Shown piece after piece: positions 6,276 to 12,197 of a stretch of DNA of 21,747 nt. A program made the translations under genes and the position numbers. Each line of letters starts with the position of its first letter. The stretch's first letter is position 1. This DNA comes from Sulfurospirillum sp. UBA6810 (GTDB taxonomy: Bacteria > Campylobacterota > Campylobacteria > Campylobacterales > Sulfurospirillaceae), in the NCBI GenBank assembly GCA_002469305.1, contig DKEY01000094.1, positions 1 through 21,747 of the forward strand. Direction: 5' to 3'. The notes beneath the pieces are model-generated. The model ran no database searches and was not told where the DNA came from. It worked only from the letters and a program-made list of their open reading frames with translations.

Positions 6276-7622
6276 TTACTCCTCCCAAGGAGCTTTTGTT
6301 CCTACTATCTTAAAGACTGGATTTTGCACAGCATTACAGACATCTTTGGCTAGATTGACTAAACCATTATATGCCCCATAGCTCACTTTTTTCTCTTGGT
6401 TGACATCTACAAAAGCTACTTTTTTCTTGATAGCAGTATAGAGACTTCGTCCACCTGCAAGCAAGATATCGACTTTGTGTTCATCTATGAGTTTGGCTTG
6501 TTCATTTGCGGGAACTTGCATGAGTATCGGGACGTACTTTTTAGCTATCTCTATATCTTCGAGCGTTGCTTTTCTCACACTTGTTGCCACGACTTCTATG
6601 CCTATGTCTTGGAGTGCTGAGGCTATCGACCATGACTTATTGCCACCAGTGTTTAGGATGGCTTTTTTCTTGCCCAAAATTTCTCTAAAAGGAGTAAGCT
6701 TTTCTTCTAGTTTGGCTTCTTCTTCAGCGATGATGCGTTCAGCTTTTTGGCTTAGTTCACTATCACCAAAGGCATCAACGATAGTACGAATTGCATTTGA
6801 AGTGTCACGTTTGCCATAAAAAGAGACGGAGACGTGAGGTATGCCATACTTTTCTTGCATCTTGCGACAGAGTGTGATGAGAGATTTTGCGCAGACTATG
6901 ACATTGAGTTTTGCTCTATGAGCACTCTGGATATCTTCAATACGACCATCTCCTGCTAGAGTAGAGACTACTTTTATACCGATTTTTTCTAAGATAGGAG
7001 TGTACTGCCACATATCTCCTGTGACGTTGTATTCGCCTATGAGATTGATGCCAAAGGGGTGGATAACTTGGGGTTCACGAGTGCCGATGAGCTGTTCTAG
7101 CACGGCAACTCCGCCAAGACGTGAACCCAAGTTTTTGCTTCCTACAAAACCAGGTGCGTGTACTATGATGATAGGGATGCCATGCTCCTCTTGTTTTGTG
7201 CGTGCAAGATTGTCGATATCATCGCCTATCATCGCAGTGACACATGTTTCATAGACAAAGATTGCTTTTGGATTTTTGTGTTTGACTAGATAATCTATAC
7301 TTTCAGTGAGTTTTTTTATCCCACCAAAGATGATGTCATTGGTTGTGATATCCGTGCAGTAACCAAGAGGTGTGTTATCTTCTCCCTCGTAGCTTGTCAT
7401 AGTAGCTCTCGTTTCCCAAGAAGCTCCTTGGCAAGTCGCAGGGGCATGGACAAGATGCACCGCATCTGCATAAGGAAAAAGAGCTATCTGCGCACCCTCA
7501 AAAGCACAACCACCACTGGTCGCTCCAGGGCGGGGTTTGTCACAACTACTCTTTTTTTCTTTGTTATGAGAACAAGCAGATTCATCTAAGAGTTCACGTA
7601 TGATTTTTTTATTTGTCAGCAT
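6276..7622 (-). CDS. nifE: NifE, FeMo-cofactor scaffold subunit
   Basis: 448 residues, normal NifE length. The start MLTNKKIIRELLDESACSHN closely follows the family, with KPRPGATSGGCAFEGAQIAL next. Probable cluster ligands are C64 (HAPATCQGASW) and C127 (VYETCVTAMIGDD). Later hallmarks are NLIGEYNVTGDMWQ, the TGGNKSWSI loop and ILLAGGRSLYTA. NifE with NifN accepts NifB-cofactor and matures it. The frame is open further upstream, to 7859, but the ATG at 7622 is chosen because AAGGGAG precedes it, homology begins there, and the longer form would run through the divergent promoters. NifN is encoded separately, downstream. Confidence 0.95.
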   Translation of the reverse strand: MLTNKKIIRELLDESACSHNKEKKSSCDKPRPGATSGGCAFEGAQIALFPYADAVHLVHAPATCQGASWETRATMTSYEGEDNTPLGYCTDITTNDIIFGGIKKLTESIDYLVKHKNPKAIFVYETCVTAMIGDDIDNLARTKQEEHGIPIIIVHAPGFVGSKNLGSRLGGVAVLEQLIGTREPQVIHPFGINLIGEYNVTGDMWQYTPILEKIGIKVVSTLAGDGRIEDIQSAHRAKLNVIVCAKSLITLCRKMQEKYGIPHVSVSFYGKRDTSNAIRTIVDAFGDSELSQKAERIIAEEEAKLEEKLTPFREILGKKKAILNTGGNKSWSIASALQDIGIEVVATSVRKATLEDIEIAKKYVPILMQVPANEQAKLIDEHKVDILLAGGRSLYTAIKKKVAFVDVNQEKKVSYGAYNGLVNLAKDVCNAVQNPVFKIVGTKAPWEE

Positions 7623-7632
7623 TTTTTCTCCC

Positions 7633-7642
7633 TTACATGTAA
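7633..7642. repeat. TTACATGTAA palindrome (nifE leader)
   Basis: Exact copy, extended to CTTACATGTAAG at 7632-7643. It lies just before the nifE Shine-Dalgarno, at about the expected nifE transcription start, and about 40 bp upstream of the -24 element of the plus-strand operon. Confidence 0.7.
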
Positions 7643-7651
7643 GCTTTATAT

Positions 7652-7665
7652 ACATAATGTATTCC
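7652..7665 (-). promoter_or_regulatory. Sigma-54-type -24/-12 element of nifE (GG-N10-GT)
   Basis: The minus strand reads TGTGGAATACATTATGTATA. GG is at 7665-7664 and GT at 7653-7652, 29 nt before the nifE start. It is back to back with the plus-strand element at 7680-7693. Confidence 0.7.
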
Positions 7666-7679
7666 ACAAAATTCGCAGA

Positions 7680-7693
7680 GGAACACATTATGT
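7680..7693 (+). promoter_or_regulatory. Sigma-54-type -24/-12 element of the plus-strand nif accessory operon (GG-N10-GT)
   Basis: GAGGAACACATTATGTATAG: GG at 7680-7681, GT at 7692-7693. The first gene starts 35 nt later. Only 14 bp separate its GG from that of the nifE promoter. Confidence 0.7.
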
Positions 7694-7728
7694 ATAGTTG
7701 TATGAAAAGATAAACAAAGGAGAGAGGT

Positions 7729-8115
7729 ATGTTAGCAATTCCACTAGATACAAATGAGGCAACGATACTTTCTGAACTATATGGGAAAGCCCCATATTTT
7801 GCACTTTTAGACTTGGCTACGGGTACATTTAAAGTTGTTGAAAACAAAGAGTGTGGCAATGGTTTAAAGAGTGCTGAGTACTTAAAAGATTTGGGTGTAA
7901 AATCAACAATTTTTTTTCATATGGGCGAGGGAGTTTACAAAGCCTGTGCTAAAAATGGCATAGATGTTTATACAAGTAAAAAAGAGCCATTGAGTATAGA
8001 TAGTATCTACACAAAAGCGCTCAATGGTAGCTTTAAAAAACTCAACAGTGAAAACTACAATGTCTATCTTGATGCGGGAAGTGAGCCTTGTACTTGTGGG
8101 TGTGCAAGTAGATAG
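7729..8115 (+). CDS. NifX/NifB-type FeMo-cofactor-binding domain protein with C-terminal Cys tail
   Basis: A 128-residue protein of the dinitrogenase iron-molybdenum-cofactor family (the domain shared by NifX, NafY and the NifB C-terminus): AIPLDTNEATILSELYGKAP, then FALLDLATGTFKVVEN and the GVYKACAKNGIDVY strand-helix unit. The C-terminus ends GSEPCTCGCASR, with C121, C123 and C125 in alternation, a likely metal-binding tail. It is first in the operon and has a good AAGGAGAG ribosome site. It probably carries a cofactor or iron-sulfur precursor; which one cannot be read from sequence. Confidence 0.82.
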   Translation: MLAIPLDTNEATILSELYGKAPYFALLDLATGTFKVVENKECGNGLKSAEYLKDLGVKSTIFFHMGEGVYKACAKNGIDVYTSKKEPLSIDSIYTKALNGSFKKLNSENYNVYLDAGSEPCTCGCASR

Positions 8116-8155
8116 TGATTTATCTAAAAAGTATGATTTTGAAAAAGGATAGACG

Positions 8156-8893
8156 ATGAGTCACACAGAAGCACTAAGTGCATATAGAGTAAAAGATTTT
8201 GAGAAGGCATTTGCGATTTGGAGTGAAGAAGCTGCAAAAGAGAGTGACCAAGCTATGGCAAATCTGGGGCTGATGTATCTAAAAGGTGAAGGTGTCTCAA
8301 AAGATATACAAAAAGCCAAAGAGTGGTTTGAGCGTTCAAGTAGCTTTGATAATGACTCTGCACATTATAATCTCGCACTTATGTATCAAAGTAGCATTGG
8401 TGTGAGTGAAGATATCCCAAAAGCGATAGAACACTTTAGACGGGCAGTTGCAAAAAATCACCAAGGAGCAAACTTTAGACTAGGACTTTTGCTTTTAAAA
8501 GACAGAACACAAGAAGAGTTAGTCAAAGAGGGATTTACCTGTATGTTAAATGCTGCTCTAAGCGGACATGCTATGGCACGTATCCAGATGGGTGGCGTCG
8601 ATAAGCCACGCAATCTTACATGTAAGAAAAATGAAGTATTTAGAGCAAAAACGAAGGAGGAACAAATGGCAGTTGTAAAAGATGCAATACAGAGATATAT
8701 AAGACCCATCTTGGTAAAAGATGGGGGCAATATCATGTTGATTGATTTTATGCATAATCCTGAAGTGGAGATAAGACTTGCATATCAAGGAAATTGTGCT
8801 GGATGTTCTTTGGCTACTACTGGGACGTATGATCTTATAAAAGATACGCTTAGTAAAGTTATCGACGAAGATATCAAGGTTTATATCATATGA
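8156..8893 (+). CDS. Fusion: Sel1-like repeats plus NifU C-terminal (Nfu) domain
   Basis: A 245-residue frame in two parts. Residues about 1-150 hold Sel1-like TPR repeats (AMANLGLMYLKGEGVSKD, SAHYNLALMYQSSIGVSED, GANFRLGLLLLKD), a protein-interaction module. Residues 171-245 are an Nfu domain (VKDAIQRYIRPILVKDGGNI) with C214-x2-C217 (CAGC), which carries a 4Fe-4S or 2Fe-2S cluster. The linker, residues about 151-170, looks like translated intergenic DNA: it contains the repeated palindrome (8616-8625) and a perfect AAGGAGG before an internal ATG at 8666. Two products may therefore be made. It likely supplies iron-sulfur clusters to nitrogenase proteins; there is no N-terminal NifU scaffold domain. 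Confidence 0.85.
   Translation: MSHTEALSAYRVKDFEKAFAIWSEEAAKESDQAMANLGLMYLKGEGVSKDIQKAKEWFERSSSFDNDSAHYNLALMYQSSIGVSEDIPKAIEHFRRAVAKNHQGANFRLGLLLLKDRTQEELVKEGFTCMLNAALSGHAMARIQMGGVDKPRNLTCKKNEVFRAKTKEEQMAVVKDAIQRYIRPILVKDGGNIMLIDFMHNPEVEIRLAYQGNCAGCSLATTGTYDLIKDTLSKVIDEDIKVYII
8616..8625. repeat. TTACATGTAA palindrome (Sel1-Nfu junction)
   Basis: Exact copy, extended to CTTACATGTAAG at 8615-8626, located at the boundary between the Sel1 part and the Nfu part. Elsewhere the same palindrome lies in short leaders before ribosome sites. Confidence 0.7.
8654..8660 (+). promoter_or_regulatory. Perfect internal Shine-Dalgarno before the Nfu domain
   Basis: AAGGAGG, 5 nt before the ATG at 8666, inside the Sel1-Nfu reading frame. 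Confidence 0.7.
8666..8893 (+). CDS. Possible separately translated Nfu domain (internal start)
   Basis: In the same frame as the fusion above, an internal ATG at 8666 gives a complete 75-residue Nfu protein (MAVVKDAIQRY to the end). The start has AAGGAGG at 8654-8660 with 5-nt spacing, stronger than the ribosome site of the long frame. This is an alternative or additional product; proteomics would decide. Confidence 0.55.
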   Translation: MAVVKDAIQRYIRPILVKDGGNIMLIDFMHNPEVEIRLAYQGNCAGCSLATTGTYDLIKDTLSKVIDEDIKVYII

Positions 8894-8933
8894 AATATTC
8901 TTTGCGAAGCAAAAGCTTTAGTAGGAGTGTTAA

Positions 8934-9311
8934 ATGAGCCTTTTTATCTCTTTTGCTTCCCTTGATGGCGTACATGTAAATCAGCATTTTGGCTGGTGTG
9001 AAAAGTTTTACATGTACAAAATTGATACGCAAAGCTACACTTTTGTCACCGAACTTGATGCCTCTTTGGAAGTGGAAGAAGAGAGCGATAAACTAAACTA
9101 TAAGATAGAGTGTTTGGGAAGAACACAGATAGTATGTGTCTCACAGATAGGTCCCAAAGCGGCGACTTTGGTGCAAGCTAGAGGGATATATCCTATGCGC
9201 TCAAAAAATGAAGAGGAGAAGATAGAAGATGTTTTAAAAACTCTGCAAACTCTGCTCAATGGCACAACGCCACTTTGGTTAAAAAGGATAGTTCTCAAAA
9301 ATGAAAGCTGA
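8934..9311 (+). CDS. Second NifX-family protein
   Basis: A 125-residue NifX-type domain: FISFASLDGVHVNQHFGWCE with HFG at 18-20, then IVCVSQIGPKAATLVQARGI and a C-terminal TTPLWLKRIVL that parallels PPPFIKKIL in NifX. It is therefore a nif-type NifX paralogue rather than a distant domain relative. It probably binds a FeMo-cofactor precursor. Two palindrome-core copies (TACATGTA at 8971 and 9009) fall in its first 30 codons. The start has AGGAG upstream; the last 11 bp overlap the flavodiiron gene. Confidence 0.87.
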   Translation: MSLFISFASLDGVHVNQHFGWCEKFYMYKIDTQSYTFVTELDASLEVEEESDKLNYKIECLGRTQIVCVSQIGPKAATLVQARGIYPMRSKNEEEKIEDVLKTLQTLLNGTTPLWLKRIVLKNES

Positions 9312-10524
9312 AGCCATAAAGATAAAAAAAGACCTCTACTATATAGGTGTTAGTGATGCAGATATAAGAGTCTTTGATATCATTATGAAAACAGCAAATG
9401 GCACGACGTACAACTCTTATCTTCTTAAAACTACTGAGGGTGTTATCATCTTTGATACTGTAAAAGAGGAGTTTAGTGAAGAGTACTTTATAAAGATTGA
9501 ATCTGTTTGCAAGTATGAAGAGATACGCTATATCATCATGCATCATCTTGAACCTGACCACAGTGGAGCACTTGGTGAGCTTACAAAAAGAGCACCAAAT
9601 GCAAAGATACTTATCTCCCCTATGGCAACCTCAATGATTAAGGCTATCATGGGAAGAGAAGATATGGTTTTTGAGAGTGTTTGGACGAACAAAGAGTTAA
9701 AACTAGGAGGAAAAACACTTCAGTTTTTGAGTACTCCAAATCTACACTGGCCTGAGACGATGAGCTGTTATCTTGTAGAGGATAAAGTGCTTTTTAGTGG
9801 GGATGTTTTTGGTTCTCACTATCATGATAGCAGATTGTTTGATGATTTGGTGGGGGATTTTGACTATGCTTTTAAGTACTACTATGACCATATCATGAGA
9901 CCTTTTAAGAGTGATGTTTTAAATGCACTCAAGCTATATGAACGCTTTGAGATAGACATCATCGCAAACCTTCATGGCCCTGTCATAAGAAACAATCCAA
10001 ACAAATATATCGAACTTTATAAAATGTGGAGTACAAAAAATGACAGACATCATGGTAAAAAAGTTGTCTCTATTTTTTATGTTACAAGCTATAAAAATAC
10101 AAAAGAGATAGCGCAGAGTATTTATGATGGTGTTGATGAAGATGACTCACTCATAGCAAATCTGTATGACTTAAGTGCGCTTGATGAACAAAATATGCTC
10201 ACTATCTTAGAAGAGAGTACGGGTATAATTATCGGAGCACCCACTATAAACGGGGATGCACCAAAGCCTGTATGGGAGCTATTGAGTTGTATGATGTTAC
10301 TTGAAAAAAAAGGTAAAATAGGTGCTAGTTTTGGAAGCTATGGTTGGAGTGGTGAGGCTGTGGATATGATAAATGCAAGGTTAAAAGCGCTAAAATTTCG
10401 TGTACCACTGGAACCACTAAAAATAAAGCTTATCCCTACAAAAGTAGAGTTGAGGGATAGTTACAATTTTGGTGTAGAGTTTGGCGAAATAGTCAATGGC
10501 AAGATGATGGAGATGAGTTTATGA
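9301..10524 (+). CDS. Flavodiiron protein (A-type flavoprotein), O2/NO reductase
   Basis: 407 residues: a metallo-beta-lactamase-like di-iron domain (1 to about 250) and a flavodoxin domain (about 255-405). Di-iron ligands visible are H82, E84, D86 and H87 (HHLEPDHSG), H149 (LHWPE), D168 (SGDVF) and the late NLHGPV histidine. The FMN loop is YVTSYKNTKEIA. There is no C-terminal rubredoxin or flavin-reductase extension, so it is the short class needing an external electron donor. These cytoplasmic enzymes reduce oxygen to water or NO to N2O. Co-transcription with nif genes suggests protection of nitrogenase, which is inference. It overlaps the next gene by 4 bp (ATGA). Confidence 0.93.
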   Translation: MKAEAIKIKKDLYYIGVSDADIRVFDIIMKTANGTTYNSYLLKTTEGVIIFDTVKEEFSEEYFIKIESVCKYEEIRYIIMHHLEPDHSGALGELTKRAPNAKILISPMATSMIKAIMGREDMVFESVWTNKELKLGGKTLQFLSTPNLHWPETMSCYLVEDKVLFSGDVFGSHYHDSRLFDDLVGDFDYAFKYYYDHIMRPFKSDVLNALKLYERFEIDIIANLHGPVIRNNPNKYIELYKMWSTKNDRHHGKKVVSIFYVTSYKNTKEIAQSIYDGVDEDDSLIANLYDLSALDEQNMLTILEESTGIIIGAPTINGDAPKPVWELLSCMMLLEKKGKIGASFGSYGWSGEAVDMINARLKALKFRVPLEPLKIKLIPTKVELRDSYNFGVEFGEIVNGKMMEMSL

Positions 10525-10850
10525 TAGTAAAAAATGAAACACCACTTGATATCTTAGAGCATAAAGTAACAGAATTTTTGCAAGAGTATGCAAAAGATGA
10601 AAAAGCTCTCCATGAGATAGCCCCATATCTAGCAAAGGTATCTTTAGAGATGAATCACCTTTATCAAGACTTGGGCTTTGAAAATCGTGTACAGATGGGA
10701 AAGTATATGAAAGAGCATTTTCCCTCACTGTGTGAGATAAAACCTGCCGATAAACTTTGGAAAAAATTCATCTATGACTCTATCGGAGAAATTGCTCCTG
10801 CTTGTGCGACATGCCATGACCAAGATAACTGCTGGGCGTGTCGAGTATAG
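10521..10850 (+). CDS. nifQ: Minimal NifQ, molybdenum donor for FeMo-cofactor
   Basis: A 109-residue protein matching the C-terminal half of NifQ: NHLYQDLGFENRVQMGKYMK, EHFPSLCE, DKLWKKFIYDSIGE, then the cysteine motif. Typical NifQ is about 160-200 residues, so the N-terminal half is missing or very short. Normal NifQ has C-x4-C-x2-C-x5-C. Here the first cysteine position is E90, the other three are C95, C98 and C104, and an extra C107 adds a terminal C-x2-C. NifQ holds a Mo-Fe-S cluster for delivery to NifEN/NifH. Start overlaps the flavodiiron stop (ATGA), implying coupled translation. Confidence 0.78.
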   Translation: MIVKNETPLDILEHKVTEFLQEYAKDEKALHEIAPYLAKVSLEMNHLYQDLGFENRVQMGKYMKEHFPSLCEIKPADKLWKKFIYDSIGEIAPACATCHDQDNCWACRV

Positions 10851-10860
10851 CTTTAAAATC

Positions 10861-10870
10861 TTACATGTAA
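10861..10870. repeat. TTACATGTAA palindrome (before the MmcQ/YjbR gene)
   Basis: Exact copy, extended to CTTACATGTAAG at 10860-10871, in the 36-bp gap between nifQ and the next gene, directly before its purine-rich ribosome site. Confidence 0.7.
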
Positions 10871-10886
10871 GAAAGGAAGAAGAGTT

Positions 10887-11237
10887 ATGAATTTTAATGA
10901 GATAGATGCCTACTTGCTTTCAAAACAGGGAGCTACATATGACTATCCTTTTGATGAGGTAGTTCGAGTGTACCATGTTGCCAACAAGATTTTCGCTCTT
11001 TTTGTAGATGAAAAACCACTTCGTATAAACCTCAAATGTGACCCTATTTATGCACTTGAACTTCGCTCCATCTATGAGGATATAAAAGCAGGTTACCATA
11101 TGAATAAAAAACACTGGAATACTCTAACCATAGGTGGTGATGTAGATCAGGCACTCCTCAAAGAACTCATCGACCACTCCTATGCACTTATCTATAACAA
11201 ACTTCCTAAAAAACAACGAGAGTTGTTGAGGGAGTAG
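10887..11237 (+). CDS. MmcQ/YjbR family protein
   Basis: A 116-residue protein of the YjbR/MmcQ fold: IDAYLLSKQGATYDYPFDEV at the start, KIFALFVDEKPLRINLKCDP in the middle, and the YHMNKKHWNTL motif. These are small alpha/beta proteins described as DNA-binding by fold similarity, with no defined function. It follows nifQ by 36 bp and may be the last gene of the nif accessory operon; a candidate terminator follows. The GAAAGGAAGAAGAG stretch serves as ribosome site. Confidence 0.88.
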   Translation: MNFNEIDAYLLSKQGATYDYPFDEVVRVYHVANKIFALFVDEKPLRINLKCDPIYALELRSIYEDIKAGYHMNKKHWNTLTIGGDVDQALLKELIDHSYALIYNKLPKKQRELLRE

Positions 11238-11245
11238 AGCAAGAT

Positions 11246-11268
11246 AGCAACAATTGGATTGCTTTTTT
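11246..11268 (+). terminator. Candidate intrinsic terminator after the nif accessory operon
   Basis: AGCAA (11246-11250) pairs with TTGCT (11259-11263), followed by a run of T to 11268. The stem is short, so termination may be partial. A possible promoter for the next gene overlaps it (TTGCTT 11259-11264, 16-bp spacer, TATAAA 11281-11286). Confidence 0.4.
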
Positions 11269-11308
11269 GGGTAGCATTAGTATAAACTACCGATAAAAAA
11301 GGTTCATT

Positions 11309-12166
11309 ATGGAGTTGAGGCATTTCAATCTACTTCTTATCCTCTCTTTCTTGTGGGGAGGTTCATTTTACTTCATCGAAAAATCCTTGCTTTTTTTCTC
11401 CTTTGAACAGATTGTTTTTTTGAGAGTTTTCTTTGCTGCATTGACACTATATCTCTTTTTGATACTTAAAAAAGTACGGTTTGATTTTAGTTGGAAATTA
11501 TGGCTCTCTTTTTTAGTGATGGGGATTTTAAACAATGTCATTCCCTTTTTAGCATTTGCTTACGCCCAAGAAGGTATAACAGCTTCTTTAGCTTCACTTT
11601 TTAATGCAACAACACCTATCTTTGTCGCAGCTTTGGCGCATTTATTTACCAAAGATGAAAAACTCACAAAGCTAAAAGTAGTGGCTATCACGATAGGTTT
11701 TTTGGGTATAGTTTTTCTCTTAAACCCACAAGAGGAGATGAGCTTAGATAGTTATAAACTTATCGCTTTAATAGCTCCTGTCTCTTATGCGATTGCAGGG
11801 ATATTTGGCAAAATTTTAAAAACACATGACCCTATCTTTTCTGCTTTTGGAATGCTTACATGTAGCAGTGTTGTGATGTATCTCTTTTTTCATCAAAACA
11901 TTCATGCAGTAGGGATAAATAGCTTTGAAAACATGAGTGATATTGTCTATCTAGCTATCTTTTCTACGGCGATTGCTTATATTATATTTTTTAAACTTTT
12001 GGCAACTTTGGGAGCGACTAAAGTGCTTTTGGTGACATTTCTCATCCCTATAAGTGCATCCTTGCTTGGGGTGCTTCTTTTGGATGAGTCTTTTACCTCA
12101 AATATGTATCTAGGGATGCTAACAGTTTTTGGAGCACTTTTTTTGATTATCAAGGATAAAAAGTAA
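11309..12166 (+). CDS. EamA/DMT-family membrane transporter
   Basis: 285 residues with about ten hydrophobic helices in two EamA repeats. The first starts LLILSFLWGGSFYFIEKSLL and contains AQEGITASLASLFNATTPIF; the second starts after about residue 145 (LIALIAPVSYAIAGIFGKIL) and ends in LGMLTVFGALFLIIKDKK. Members export or import small metabolites by proton exchange; the substrate cannot be told from sequence. It ends 6 bp before a strong bidirectional hairpin, which separates it from the convergent chemoreceptor gene. Confidence 0.9.
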   Translation: MELRHFNLLLILSFLWGGSFYFIEKSLLFFSFEQIVFLRVFFAALTLYLFLILKKVRFDFSWKLWLSFLVMGILNNVIPFLAFAYAQEGITASLASLFNATTPIFVAALAHLFTKDEKLTKLKVVAITIGFLGIVFLLNPQEEMSLDSYKLIALIAPVSYAIAGIFGKILKTHDPIFSAFGMLTCSSVVMYLFFHQNIHAVGINSFENMSDIVYLAIFSTAIAYIIFFKLLATLGATKVLLVTFLIPISASLLGVLLLDESFTSNMYLGMLTVFGALFLIIKDKK

Positions 12167-12171
12167 GTTAT

Positions 12172-12197
12172 AAAGAGAGCCTAAAATGGCTCTCTTT
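12172..12197. terminator. Bidirectional terminator between EamA gene and MCP gene
   Basis: A 10-bp perfect stem, AAAGAGAGCC (12172-12181) with GGCTCTCTTT (12188-12197), around a 6-nt loop, with A/T tracts on both sides. It serves both convergent genes; the first base of the MCP stop codon on this side lies in the stem. Confidence 0.85.

Noticed and set aside
7623..7859. Upstream extension of the nifE reading frame to an ATG at 7859
   Set aside because: It would cross both divergent promoters and the start of the plus-strand gene at 7729; homology and the ribosome site place the start at 7622.
8898..8920. Small inverted repeat TTTGC-GAA-GCAAA between the Sel1-Nfu gene and the next gene
   Set aside because: Only 5 bp of stem and no T-run; it lies inside an evident operon and is too weak to call a terminator.
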